NCBI GenBank assembly: GCA_030761205.1
Contig: JAULJL010000003.1
Span: 4,898,001 to 4,962,000 of the forward strand
Length of the DNA: 64,000 bases
Source: Fremontodendron californicum
Lineage: Eukaryota > Streptophyta > Magnoliopsida > Malvales > Malvaceae
Direction of reading: 5' to 3'
Shown here in pieces: positions 1-10,379 of this stretch. A program made the translations under genes and the position numbers. The notes below the pieces were generated by a model. It was given only the letters and a program-made list of their open reading frames with translations. It ran no database searches and was not told the origin of the DNA. Within the stretch, counting starts at the first letter, position 1. Each line of letters begins with the position of its first letter.

Positions 1-111
1 TCAACCTTCAGACTTTAAGACAAAATTTGCATTCCTTTTCTGGTTCATCACTCATCAGTGGGCTGAAGCCTGAAGCCTGAAGCAATCACGTTTTGACTTG
101 AAATCAAGATA

Positions 112-3100
112 ATGGCAGAATCCAGCTCTCTGGAGTATAAGCCAACATGGATTGTAGCAGCCGTCTGTTTTTTCATTATTCTTATATCTCTTTTGGCTGA
201 ACGAGGCCTTAATCACCTTGGAAAGGTACTCTAACATTCTTTTTCTCCTCTAAGTTCTACCAAATTTATAATTTTATTTTGTTCAATGATAAAATCAAAG
301 TTCATTTTTACTTTCAGTTAAAATATTTGTCCTGGAATTCCAACTGAACTGGGAAGTGAAGCAAAACTTCCAAATTTGTATACTGCAATGGCTCCAAGTA
401 TTAGCTTTTATTAAATTACCATAGATTTACTGATAATTTGAGATGTCAAATTCATATTGTAACTTTTTTCTTTGGTGGAACAAATTCATACAGTAATTAA
501 ATACAAGAAGAGGTTGTAAAGCCGAATTTCATGCTTCTATGCTCAAGCAGAACAAATAATTTTCTGAAGCAGGCCAAATTAACTTATACCTGCTTTATAG
601 ACTTGACTAGATCATGAGTCATTAAACATTTAGATAGAATTTAAATCTTGTGTAGGATCATATATGCCTATCCAGTCTGCAAAATTTCGCAGGAGGTGAA
701 GGTTGGAATATTTCTTAGGACTTTTGCATATTGCAGTCACCAGTCACATGGAATTCTTTATCACTTGATTTTTCTTTTCTTTTAGAGATGTTCTATGCTA
801 AGAAAATCTTGTGTCTGTTTTTGACTTGGCAATCCAGTGGTTGAGGCGTAACAAACAAGATGCACTATTTGAAGCTTTACAAAAACTAAAAGCAGGTTTG
901 CCTCACTACTACCTTTTTCTGTCTTGAACTTCTCATGTATTAGCAGTATCTTATTAGATTTGATGAAGTAAAATGCATGTTAAGTTTACAAATTGAGCTT
1001 TAATCCATGGTTCTGTAATTGAGTTATGCAATGTTTTATCACATTGTTAAAACAAAGGTAAGTTTTGGGGAGTTTCCAAGAAGCAGTGATGTAGTTGGAT
1101 TGGAATATTATAATGTCTTGTGTCAAATGTCAATTAGCACTTCAACTTTAAGATGCTTCCCAGTTTTCAGATTGTCCATGAATTAGTTTATGCTTGATGT
1201 TGACCAGATACAGTTTGACTTGTTACTACTTTATTTCATGAATGGTCACTCAAGGTGCAGAAATGCTCTAATCTTATCTCGCAACTCTACCACACCTTAA
1301 ATTTCCTGAAGTTACATGTTTAGCCTAACCAATGTGCTACTGATGTTTGTTGACAGAATTGATGCTATTAGGATTCATTTCCCTTCTATTAAATGTCTTT
1401 CAAGGTCTAATAAGTCAAATCTGTATTCCAACTCACTTGGAATCCAGTATGCTTCCATGCAAGAAGCATACTGAAAGCAAAAGTCATGAAAAATATTCGC
1501 CTCAACCCATAAACAATGGACGTCGCCTGTTTTCTGCAGATAGTAGTTCAGGGCATTGTTCACATCAGGTACCTTATACCATGCTTTTTTTTTTAAAAAA
1601 AATTATTTTTTCGGCATGCTGCTGGTGCTGGTTAATGAATGTGGCCCTTGATAGCAATTCAAGGGATGTCTATGCACATTTTATGCCCGTTTCACATACC
1701 TTTCCCATTTTTTTAATGGGAAAATACAATAATGAAACTCCAGATGAAGCTCACTCTTTCAAGTAAGGGGTTGATTTTAGGTTGACTTAACTTATTTCTG
1801 TAATTTTCTCTTTCCAAACTCAGGGGAAGGTCCCCTTATTATCAACGGAAGCATTTCATCAGCTGCATATTTTCATCTTTGTAGTGGCAGTTGTTCATGT
1901 GGTATCCTGTGCCATTATATTGGTTCTTGGAGGAGGAAGGGTAATGTATTGTGCCTCTAACTTTCACTATTTGCTGCCCTGTAGTTAGATATCTTATTTC
2001 ACTTTAGAAGATGTTATGTTTTGATATAACTGCAACTTCGGTTAGAATAAGTGTTTGAACTTTTAACACATGCAATGAGACTCAATAACATTGGTAAAAA
2101 TTGGCAATAGCAAGGTTAAAGAAAGCAGAATAATGTTTCATCTTATAGGAGTACTAGGTGAATTTCAAAACTGCTTGTTCTTTGATTGAACTGTTATTAT
2201 CATTTTCAATTGCCAACCTAATAAAATATATAGCTTTATTTTATGTAGATACGCCAATGGAAACCTTGGGAAGATCGGATTTCTAAAGTAGATAAGGGTA
2301 AACATCAAATCAAGTTTCCAAAGATTATCAGTTAATTAAAGCATTCTGGTTTCTTAGCGTGATATGGTTCAGAGTTGAGATTCATCTTGTTCTGCAGATA
2401 CAGCTAAGGAAACTCATATGCGTCGCCGAAAGTTACTCGAAACACATGCATGGGGATATTGGAGAAAGGCAGCTGTTGTGAGCTGGATCGTAAGTCTTAC
2501 AGCTATATAGTCTTCATCTCTCCTGTATGCAGCTGCTCACATTATTGTTATTTCAGCTTTTCACAAGTTATACCAGCAATGACACAAACTTATGACTTTC
2601 CCTGTATCAAATCTGTTAGTTACCTTTGGGAGTTTTAAATTTAAAAAAAAAAAAAAAAAACATTTGTTGACAGTTGTTAAATATAAATGTAAATAAAGTT
2701 TCTCATACAATCATCTGTTAACATTTTTTGACAGCTCTTATTTATTGTTAACATATAAAAGCCATTAATTTCTTATGTTCATTTGGCAGATGTCATTTTT
2801 CAAACAGTTCTATAGCTCTGTCACCCAGTCAGAGTACATAGCACTTCGAGAAGGATTTATCATGGTTAAGTTCTCATCATCTATCATATTCTCTTAATGC
2901 TTGTTTTTAGTTTCTAGATTTGTTGCTTTACAAAAAGCATGCTACTTACCTACTTTCCCTACCATCTAGACCAATGTCCCTGCCGATCGTGAATTTGATT
3001 TTCACAAGTACTTGATGCTGTCACTTCAAAGGGACTTCAGACATGTTGTTGGCATAAGGTAATTCTTAAAATCTTGGCAAATTTTTAGACCAAGATCTGT

Positions 3101-4098
3101 TTGATGTTTAAGATAAATATTGCACACTAATATCCTGTCATTAATGTAGCTGGTACCAATGGCTATTTGTGGTAGTGTTTTTGACATTGAATGTGGCAGG
3201 TAAATTTTCCTTTAATCTGAATGAAGCAACTTTATTTGTCATTACATTTCACGATAATGGGATTCTAAGTATTTCATATTTCCAAGCAGGATGGCATACG
3301 TATTTTTGGTTATCATTTCTACCTGTAGTTGTAAGTGAATCAGTTGCATTTCAGAGGATCATTTTAAACTGTTGAGGAAATGAGATTCACATGATTAACA
3401 ATTGTTGAGGCAAATGGATTTTTATAGCTTCTTCTTCTTGTTGGAGCCAAGTTAGAGCACATAATCGTCCGCTTAGCTCAGGATGTTGATAAAATGAAGA
3501 AGCCCCAGGAAGCAGCACCAGTGAAACCTTCTGATGAATACTTTTGGTTTGGTCGTCCTGGCATAGTTCTTGATTTTATTATCTTTATTCTATTTCAGAA
3601 TGCCTTTGAGATTGCATTCTTCTTCTGGATCTTGGTATGCCATTGCTTGCAATACAACAAGCTATCTTGCTCCAGTTTGTTTTGTAAATGCATTAACATG
3701 GTTAAATTGATTTCCTCTCAGTGGACCTATGGTTTCCATTCATGCATCATGGAACGAAAAGGCTATATCATCCCTAGACTTATAATGGGGTACGTAAATA
3801 ATCGAGACCTGAGTCTGTATCCCGATATCTGTCAGTACTTATTTTACGTGTTATAATCGTGTTTTTTGCTTCTGCAGTGTAATCGTTCAAGGTCTATGCA
3901 GTTACATCACCTTGCCCTTGTATGCTCTTGTCACAAAGGTAGGTTACTAGTCCTAGACATGTTTCATTCCTTAATAAATCTATGTTGTGCTCTTTATTTG
4001 AAGGTTCATTGTGGCATTTCTTTTTATCCTTGTTAAAGATGGGATCGCCTTTCGAGCGGGTGAATCCAGAAGGAGGGGCTCATCTGGTGCAAGCATGA
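112..4098 (+). CDS. MLO: MLO-like seven-transmembrane protein, 14 exons, C-terminally short
   Basis: Exons read at 112-225, 838-895, 1357-1568, 1824-1940, 2249-2297, 2398-2489, 2790-2864, 2970-3058, 3150-3199, 3290-3330, 3428-3634, 3722-3789, 3878-3938 and 4039-4098. All junctions are GT/AG and keep frame, giving about 430 aa. The start MAESSSLEYKPTW precedes the first membrane span. Family hallmarks follow in order: ELMLLGFISLLL, GKVPLLSTEAFHQLHIFIFV, RQWKPWE, FDFHKYLMLSLQRDF, GWHTYFW, LLLLVGAKLEHII, FWFGRPGIVL, FQNAFEIAFFFW, PRLIMGV and LPLYALVTKMG. MLO proteins are plasma-membrane proteins with seven spans and a cytosolic C-terminal calmodulin-binding helix. They act in powdery mildew susceptibility, root thigmotropism or pollen-tube reception, depending on clade; clade is not assigned here. 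The last exon gives only about 20 residues before TGA, so the calmodulin-binding tail normally following this point is missing. No downstream exon encoding it was seen. It could be a truncated allele, a pseudogene or a short form. Confidence 0.9.
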
Positions 4099-4731
4099 CA
4101 CAGATAAATAAGCTGGCGAAACAATTTGGAGAGCAAGAAATGATCAGTATTGAAGTAATCACAAAATGTCTTGTGCAAATCAAAATGCATACACCTTCAC
4201 CTTAGTACTTTTTGCTAAGTGATGATGCTGCTGTAATTCCTTTTTCTTCTTTTTGGGTGGAATCTTGCCATTCTAATATAGGAACTAAATTTAAATACGG
4301 GTTGTCATGCCATGGCAGCAGGCAGTCAAGTGAAATCCGCAAGACAAAATCACTATCCAACATGCTTATATATAGCTTGCTCATGCTTTGTTTGAAGGAT
4401 TGTAAGGATAAAACAAACGAAGTAGAAATCGTCGATATATTATTATTATTATTATTACTACAGTATTCAATATATAAAATCAAAAGTGATTTCTGATCAT
4501 ACAAGAACAGGACACCAATAATACAGCAAACTCCCAACAATGGTGGAAAAACCAAAACAAACAAAAGAAAAATTTTTATACAAGTAAAATGGAATGAAAC
4601 AAAAGGCTAAAAGCCTCTAAGTACTTCGCTCGGTGATACAAGATTAATGTTTTAAAGAAACTAGACCACACCAAAGCAAAGGCACATAGTCCAAACTCTT
4701 TGTATCATCAGGGAGCACAGACTGAACATTT
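4099..4731. other. Intergenic: MLO 3' flank and 3' flank of the PELPK-like gene
   Basis: No supported coding exon. It holds the presumed 3' UTR of the MLO gene, an ATT trinucleotide microsatellite near 4438-4458, and the convergent 3' flank of the minus-strand proline-rich gene. Open frames on both strands lack family resemblance. Confidence 0.6.
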
Positions 4732-5073
4732 TCAAGGGCTAGTTTTTGCAGGCGGTGGTGAAAAGAATGGGAATGAGGGCATGTTTGGGAGAGGTGGCAG
4801 GGTGAGTTTTGGGGCAGTAGGGATGGTAGGAAGCTGAGGTAGAGTTCCAGGCTTGGGTAGTGATGGCTGGGTGGTCGGCAATGTTGGTATTGTTGGTTGT
4901 GGGAGATTCGGGATAGTTGGCAATGGTGGCAGCGTTACTCTAGGCAAAGTTGGCATTGGTAATGGTGTTAAAGGTGGCAGCTGGAGGAGATGACGAGCTG
5001 CAAGGCCAACACTGATGCTTGAAAATGACAAAGCCATGAAGAATGCTAAAAACAAACAACTGAAAGAGGCCAT
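4732..5073 (-). CDS. Small secreted proline-rich protein, PELPK-like
   Basis: Single-exon gene of 113 aa. Residues 1 to about 25 form a clear signal peptide (MASFSCLFLAFFMALSFSSI) followed by AARHLLQ, a sequence common right after the cleavage site in small plant cell-wall proteins. The mature part is built of short Pro-Leu-Pro repeats (PPLTPLP, MPTLPRVTLPPLP, TIPNLP, PTIPTLP, LPKPGTLPQLP, LTLPPLP) and ends in PFFSPPPAKTSP. It has no cysteine and no catalytic motif. Such PELPK or hydroxyproline-rich proteins are exported to the cell wall and are often induced by stress or pathogens; that role here is inferred from composition. A TATA box lies 60 bases upstream. The gene is convergent with MLO, and Copia-1 sits about 170 bases upstream of its ATG, so its promoter may have been cut short by that insertion. 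Confidence 0.8.
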   Translation of the reverse strand: MASFSCLFLAFFMALSFSSISVGLAARHLLQLPPLTPLPMPTLPRVTLPPLPTIPNLPQPTIPTLPTTQPSLPKPGTLPQLPTIPTAPKLTLPPLPNMPSFPFFSPPPAKTSP

Positions 5074-5132
5074 GAAACTAAGCAGAGTATTGTTTTATGG
5101 TTTGAGTGAGAAAAACAAAGGCATGCTATCGG

Positions 5133-5141
5133 ATTTATATA
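5133..5141 (-). promoter_or_regulatory. TATA box of the PELPK-like gene
   Basis: Minus-strand TATATAAAT lies about 60 bases upstream of the ATG at 5073, a normal distance for a plant core promoter. Only about 100 bases separate it from the Copia-1 LTR at 5245. Confidence 0.65.
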
Positions 5142-5244
5142 GCCTGGAAGCATGGGGCGTGGCCTCTCAGGTTGTTGATTACTGATCATATATGGTTGGA
5201 AAAGAAAGCCTAGAGTCATTTTGAATGTTTTGTTAGTTCATCTT

Positions 5245-5591
5245 TGTTAGGTACCAGAGTGACGGAATAGTGTCTCACAACTAAAATAAGAGATGAGAAA
5301 ATAGGAACTGAACACACAAAATTTAACGTGGAAAACCCTCAATGAATAAAGGGAAAAACCACGGGGCAAGACTAGAAGAATTTCACTATGAGAAAATATT
5401 ACAACACCTCTCTCTAAATACTAGGAGAGAACAACCTCACAAAGAATATAAGAAAGTATACAAGAGAGGAAGAGATAATTCTTGGGATGGTTTTAATACT
5501 TCTCCTTAAGGCTCTTTATATAGCCATCAAGGAGGAACTCTTTCATTGCTCCCACCGATGTGGGATTGCTCTTCTTATATAAGTTCTAACA
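5245..5591 (-). repeat. Copia-1 3' LTR
   Basis: 347 bp, TG...CA ends, matching the copy at 10033-10379 without any difference seen by eye. On the element strand it contains a perfect hairpin, TCCCAC-ATCG-GTGGGA (5550-5565), followed by a TATA-like CTATATAAAGAGCC. Confidence 0.96.
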
Positions 5592-5603
5592 ATTCTCCCA
5601 CTT
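5592..5603 (-). other. Copia-1 polypurine tract
   Basis: Minus-strand AAGTGGGAGAAT directly abuts the 3' LTR, the expected place for the plus-strand primer of reverse transcription. Confidence 0.75.
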
Positions 5604-5666
5604 GAAGATTTGATTAAACCAATCATATCTTCACACCACTCTTTCTGTCTTGCCATTCCATGTTGC

Positions 5667-8600
5667 TTACGTTTCTGATAGACCATAGGAGGATCGACAC
5701 CAAATAAACTTGTCAGTGTTGATTGGCTTTGTCATAACATCTGCTAGGTTGTCTTTGGTGTGAATCTTTTGCATATCCACACTTCCTTCTTCTACTACTT
5801 CTCGAACAAAGTGATACTGTATACCTATATGCTTTGTCCTGGAATGAAAGGCTGGATTCCTTGCAATGTGCAAGGCACTCTGACTGTCACAATACACAAT
5901 AATCTTCTGCTGCTTGTGCCCGAGTTCTTCCATTAACCTTTGTATCCATATTGCTTCCTTGCATGCTTGGGTAGCTGCCATGTACTCAGCTTCTGTAGTA
6001 GACAAAGCTACAACAGTCTGTAACTTAGATAACCAGCTTACCGCTCCTCCTGCAAGTGTGAACACATAGCCAGTAGTGGATTTCCTTTTATTAAGATCAC
6101 CTGCAAAATCTGAATCAACATAACCCCTGACAACAAGTTCTGATCCTCCAAAACATAATGCAACATCTGAGGTTCCTTTAATGTATCTAAGGATCCTCTT
6201 AACAACATTCCAATGCTCTCTACCAGGATCTGCCATAAATCGACTGACCGCTCCCACTGCTTGTGCAATGTCTGGTCTTGTACATATCATAGCATACATA
6301 AGGCTTCCCACCGCTGATGCATACGGTACTCGAGACATTTCCATCCTCTCTGCTTCATTGCTAGGACTCATACCTGAGGATAATTTACAATTGACAGGAA
6401 GTGGGGTAGATATTGGCTTACAGTCTTGCATGTTGAAGCGTCGCAAGACCTTCCTCAGATAATTCTTTTGAGAAAGCCAAATTTTCCTGTCTTTTCTGTC
6501 TCGGTGAATTTGCATCCCTAAAATCTTGTTTGCGGGTCCCAAGTCCTTCATATCGAACTCCCTAGCCAACTGTGCCTTCAAATCTTGGATTCGATCTTTG
6601 TTGGGGCCTACCACCAACATGTCATCCACATACAACAGCAAAATAATGAAATCATTATCATCAAACCTCTTGTAGTACGTACAATGGTCTGAACTTAGTC
6701 TGTTGTATTCAAGGCTAATTATGAAAGAATCAAATCTCTTGTACCAACATCTGGGCGCCTGCTTTAGACCGTACAGAGATTTGGTCAACCTGCAAACCAA
6801 GTTCTCTTTGCCTGTTTCAACAAAACCTTCTGGTTGGAGCATATAAATTTCTTCTTCAAGCTCTCCATGTAGAAAAGCCGTCTTTACATCTAGTTGTTCA
6901 AGATGTAAATCAAATGCAGCACACATAGCCAACACTACTCTGATAGTAGTAAGTCTGACAACTGGAGAAAATATCTCGTTGAAGTCAATACCTTCTTTCT
7001 GAGCATATCCTTTTACAACCAATCTAGCACGATATCGTTCTACTTGATCATTGCTATCCCGCTTGATCTTGTAGACCCATTTGTTACCAATGGCTTTTCT
7101 GCCACGTGGTAATTCCACCAGTTCCCATGTCTCGTTCTTGTGAAGAGCTTCAATTTCTTCCTGCATTGCTGTCATCCACAGAGAAGCATCTGGGCTACTA
7201 GTAGCTTCATGAAAAGTTGATGGCTCTCCATCCTCTGTTAAAAGACAGTATGCAACATTGCTCTCCGTAACATACTCCGTGTGCCAATTTGGAGGCCTTC
7301 TCTCACGAGTTGACCGTCGAACTTCTACAGCCTCGGACTCAACTGGTTCTGGTACCTCATGCTCTGGTTCTGCTTCAGAAGAATCATCTTCTTGAGAATT
7401 TCTATCCATCTGCACTGTAGCAGTCTCTTTTGAAGTGTTGTCATTTGTTTGCTCACTTTGCAGTTCATTTTCTGCAAAAACTACATCTCTGCTGACAACA
7501 ACCTTGCGGGCAGTGGGATCCCACAGGCGATACCCCTTAACACCGTCAGCATAACCCAAGAATATACATTTTCTGGATTTTGGATCCAGCTTTGTTCTTT
7601 CTTGGGAGTTGTACATCACGTACACAGGACATCCAAACACATGTAGAGAAGAATAATCAGCTGGCTTTCCTTTCCACATCTCCATAGGCGTCTTCAAACC
7701 AATCGCCGTTGATGGTGATCGATTTATCACATAACAGGTGGTTTTGACTGCTTCTGCCCAGAAAGATTTGGCCAATCCCGCTGTTCTCAGCATGGCTCTT
7801 GTTCTATCTAGGAGAGTTCTGTTCATCCGCTCTGCTACACCATTCTGTTGAGGCGTATGTGCAACCGTGAATTGTCTCATAATACCCTCTTTCTTACAGA
7901 ATGCTAGAAAGTTACCGTCTACATATTCTCCTCCATTGTCTGTCCTCAAGCACTTGATTCTTTTCCCAGTTTCAAGCTCTACTTGTGCTTTGAACTCCTT
8001 GAATACTGGAAACACATCTGACTTCTTCTTGATTGGGTACACCCATAATCTCCTGGAATAGTCATCAATGAATGATACAAAGTACTTTGCTCCACCCAGG
8101 GATATTTCTGGTGACTCCCACACATCAGAATGGATTAAGTCCAGTATGTGTTTGCTTCTTGTAGTTACTTTAGCAAACTTCAATCTATGCTGCTTGCTTA
8201 TCACACAGTGCTCACAGAAAGGTAAATTGACCATCTTGAGCCCGGGCAGGAGATTGCGTTCTGCAAGGACTTTCAAGCCTCGCTCTGACATATGGCCTAA
8301 TCTGCGATGCCACATCATCGTCGTTTCTTCTTGGCTGGCTGCTGCAACTGATGCATCTGCCTCTTGCAACGTCTCTCCCAAAAGCATGTATAGATTGCTT
8401 GTGATCTTCTCTGCTTTCATCACCACAAGGTTCCCTTTCACTACTTTCAATATTCCACATTCAGTGTGGATCTTGCACCCGAGGTCATCCAATTGTCCAA
8501 TTGACAATAAGTTCTTCTTTAAGCCCTTCACATGTCGTACCCCTTGAATTTTGCGAACAGTACCATCATGCATTTTTAATCTGACGGTACCGACTCCAGC

Positions 8601-9587
8601 AATATCTAAGGCGTGATCATTTCCCATGAACACAGATCCTTCCGAAATAGGTTCATAAGTGCAAAACCAATCTCGGTGTGGAGTCATGTGCCATGTCGCA
8701 CCTGAATCCATTATCCAGACATCATTGAGTTTCTTTCCGCCTTTAGAACTAGTCGCTGCTTCACTATACAAGATTTCTCCATCATCTGAGGTACTTGCAA
8801 CACAACCTTGGGAGGTTGATGTTTCAGAATTCTTTTCTCCACCCTTCTTATTATGCCAACACTCCTTCTTCGAGTGCCCTCTCATGCCACAATTGTAGCA
8901 TTTAAGATTCTTCCTTCTTCGAGATTTTGATCTACCATGATTCTGACTCCCACTGGAGCCACGTTCTGTTGATCTGCCTCTCATCACCGTTAAAGCCTCT
9001 GCTTGCTTTGAATTTTCTGACCTTTCCTCCTTATTCTTGCGCCTGGATTCTTCTTCAAGAATAGCACCGGCAACATCATCAAAGTGAAGAGAGTCACTAA
9101 CATTGTTATTTGTGATGTTGATGATGAGTTGATCATACGAATCTGGTAAACTCTGAAGTAGAAGTTCCGCACGTTCATTTTCCGCTATTTTGAAATCTGA
9201 TGCTGTGAGTTGAGCAAATAGCGTATTCAGAGTGTTGATGTGATCCGTTACCGACGTGGATTCACTCATTCGAAGAGTGTAGAGTTTCCTCTTCAAGAAT
9301 ATTCTGGTGTGAAGTGACTTCACCTCGTACAATTTGTTTAGAACATCCCAAATCTCCTTTGCAGTCTTCTTCTCTGCAACACTTGACAAAACTGAATCCG
9401 CCATTGCTAGGTGCAGATTGGCAACAGCATTGTCATCCTTCTCTTTCCACTTTTCATCAGTCATTTCTGTGGGTCTACTTTCAATTGCTTCTAGACAATT
9501 ATCCTTTCTCAAAATTGCTCTTATCTTCAATTTCCACAAGGAGAAATTTCTCCCACTGAACTTCTCTATCTCGAATTTTGCTGCCAT
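5667..9587 (-). CDS. Copia-1 Gag-Pol polyprotein, intact, 1306 aa
   Basis: One uninterrupted frame in copia order. Gag is the UBN2-type N-terminus (FSGRNFSLWKLKIRAILRKD) with a CCHC zinc knuckle CYNCGMRGHSKKEC at about 230-243. Protease has DSGA near residue 294. Integrase has an HHCC module (HRRLGH...CEHC, about 427-461) and catalytic Asp in HSDVW, Asp in RTDNGGEY and Glu in NGVAERMNR. Reverse transcriptase shows RLVVKGYAQKEGIDF, LDVKTAFLHGEL, LYGLKQAPRCWYKR and the catalytic YVDD. RNase H shows GYVDSDFAGD and STTEAEYMA and ends near KHIGIQYHF. All catalytic residues sought are present. It is closest in wording to the Tnt1 type. The protein would build the particle, process itself, copy the RNA and integrate the cDNA. 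Antisense open frames inside it are shadows. Confidence 0.96.
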   Translation of the reverse strand: MAAKFEIEKFSGRNFSLWKLKIRAILRKDNCLEAIESRPTEMTDEKWKEKDDNAVANLHLAMADSVLSSVAEKKTAKEIWDVLNKLYEVKSLHTRIFLKRKLYTLRMSESTSVTDHINTLNTLFAQLTASDFKIAENERAELLLQSLPDSYDQLIINITNNNVSDSLHFDDVAGAILEEESRRKNKEERSENSKQAEALTVMRGRSTERGSSGSQNHGRSKSRRRKNLKCYNCGMRGHSKKECWHNKKGGEKNSETSTSQGCVASTSDDGEILYSEAATSSKGGKKLNDVWIMDSGATWHMTPHRDWFCTYEPISEGSVFMGNDHALDIAGVGTVRLKMHDGTVRKIQGVRHVKGLKKNLLSIGQLDDLGCKIHTECGILKVVKGNLVVMKAEKITSNLYMLLGETLQEADASVAAASQEETTMMWHRRLGHMSERGLKVLAERNLLPGLKMVNLPFCEHCVISKQHRLKFAKVTTRSKHILDLIHSDVWESPEISLGGAKYFVSFIDDYSRRLWVYPIKKKSDVFPVFKEFKAQVELETGKRIKCLRTDNGGEYVDGNFLAFCKKEGIMRQFTVAHTPQQNGVAERMNRTLLDRTRAMLRTAGLAKSFWAEAVKTTCYVINRSPSTAIGLKTPMEMWKGKPADYSSLHVFGCPVYVMYNSQERTKLDPKSRKCIFLGYADGVKGYRLWDPTARKVVVSRDVVFAENELQSEQTNDNTSKETATVQMDRNSQEDDSSEAEPEHEVPEPVESEAVEVRRSTRERRPPNWHTEYVTESNVAYCLLTEDGEPSTFHEATSSPDASLWMTAMQEEIEALHKNETWELVELPRGRKAIGNKWVYKIKRDSNDQVERYRARLVVKGYAQKEGIDFNEIFSPVVRLTTIRVVLAMCAAFDLHLEQLDVKTAFLHGELEEEIYMLQPEGFVETGKENLVCRLTKSLYGLKQAPRCWYKRFDSFIISLEYNRLSSDHCTYYKRFDDNDFIILLLYVDDMLVVGPNKDRIQDLKAQLAREFDMKDLGPANKILGMQIHRDRKDRKIWLSQKNYLRKVLRRFNMQDCKPISTPLPVNCKLSSGMSPSNEAERMEMSRVPYASAVGSLMYAMICTRPDIAQAVGAVSRFMADPGREHWNVVKRILRYIKGTSDVALCFGGSELVVRGYVDSDFAGDLNKRKSTTGYVFTLAGGAVSWLSKLQTVVALSTTEAEYMAATQACKEAIWIQRLMEELGHKQQKIIVYCDSQSALHIARNPAFHSRTKHIGIQYHFVREVVEEGSVDMQKIHTKDNLADVMTKPINTDKFIWCRSSYGLSET

Positions 9588-10019
9588 GGTTGTACACGAA
9601 CTGAAGCGAGTTACACTATTTCACCGTGAATAGTACCGTATACGTGAACAGTATTGTACGTATGTCGTACACTAGAACAAATCTAGTATACGTTAACAAT
9701 TACTGCAAAAGTATACAACCACACGTATGAATAGTGACCGTATCTGTGAACAGTGATCGTATACTGGAACAGTGACCGTAGCCCGTGAATAGTGCACCAG
9801 GTAGGTTCCCAGGAAAGAGAGGTGGGTCACTGATAGACACACTTAAATACCAAGTCTTTCCTAGCCAGAACTTCCCTAGACACTTTCACACTACCACACT
9901 TTATTTCCAGCAACAAGAATAATTCTTTTCTGATGTGGAAGATCAGACAATACTGCAACCACAGAGCATACTAAGAACCAACACTTTCACTGCAGCGGAA
10001 TAAGGACCACGAACCAATG
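9588..10019 (-). promoter_or_regulatory. Copia-1 untranslated leader with short GTGAAYAGT repeats
   Basis: Non-coding stretch between primer site and Gag start. The Gag-proximal part (about 9617-9805, read on the plus strand) repeats GTGAATAGT or GTGAACAGT with interspersed CCGTAT and GTATAC blocks. Positions 9615-10031 recur almost unchanged in Copia-2 at 30872-31288. In LTR elements this region normally carries RNA packaging and dimerisation signals and sometimes translation control; those functions are inferred. Confidence 0.75.
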
Positions 10020-10031
10020 GCTCTGATACCA
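10020..10031 (-). other. Copia-1 primer-binding site (tRNA-iMet)
   Basis: Minus-strand TGGTATCAGAGC, one base inside the 5' LTR, is the canonical plant copia primer site complementary to the initiator-Met tRNA 3' end. Confidence 0.95.
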
Positions 10032-10032
10032 C

Positions 10033-10379
10033 TGTTAGGTACCAGAGTGACGGAATAGTGTCTCACAACTAAAATAAGAGATGAGAAAATAGGAACTGAA
10101 CACACAAAATTTAACGTGGAAAACCCTCAATGAATAAAGGGAAAAACCACGGGGCAAGACTAGAAGAATTTCACTATGAGAAAATATTACAACACCTCTC
10201 TCTAAATACTAGGAGAGAACAACCTCACAAAGAATATAAGAAAGTATACAAGAGAGGAAGAGATAATTCTTGGGATGGTTTTAATACTTCTCCTTAAGGC
10301 TCTTTATATAGCCATCAAGGAGGAACTCTTTCATTGCTCCCACCGATGTGGGATTGCTCTTCTTATATAAGTTCTAACA
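10033..10379 (-). repeat. Copia-1 5' LTR (promoter copy)
   Basis: 347 bp, matching the copy at 5245-5591. A TATA-like CTATATAAAGAGCC lies at 10299-10312 on the minus strand, just downstream (element sense) of the TCCCAC-ATCG-GTGGGA hairpin at 10338-10353. It reads toward the PELPK-like gene and MLO, away from ATG11. Confidence 0.96.

Larger units (their letters stand above)
5245..10379 (-). mobile_element. Copia-1: complete Ty1/copia LTR retrotransposon, Tnt1-like
   Basis: A 5135-bp element bounded by two 347-bp direct repeats starting TGTTAG and ending CTAACA. It is flanked by the 5-bp duplication ATCTT (5240-5244 and 10380-10384). It is oriented on the minus strand: the 5' LTR is at 10033-10379, then a tRNA-iMet primer site, a leader of about 430 bases, one long Gag-Pol frame, a polypurine tract and the 3' LTR at 5245-5591. 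No LTR difference was found by eye, so insertion is very recent. With the intact frame, it is a candidate autonomous active element. It lies between the PELPK-like gene and the 3' end of ATG11. Confidence 0.97.

Noticed and set aside
1347..1766. 139-aa open frame as a separate gene
   Set aside because: It is MLO exon 3 (ELMLLGFISLLL onward) read through into intron 3; the real exon ends at 1568.
4011..4205. 64-aa frame FRAGESRRRGSSG... as an alternative MLO tail
   Set aside because: It is out of frame with exon 13 at the only good acceptor (4038) and lacks the Trp and basic helix of the calmodulin-binding site.
8068..8547. 159-aa plus-strand frame inside Copia-1
   Set aside because: Antisense shadow of the integrase region; no family motifs.
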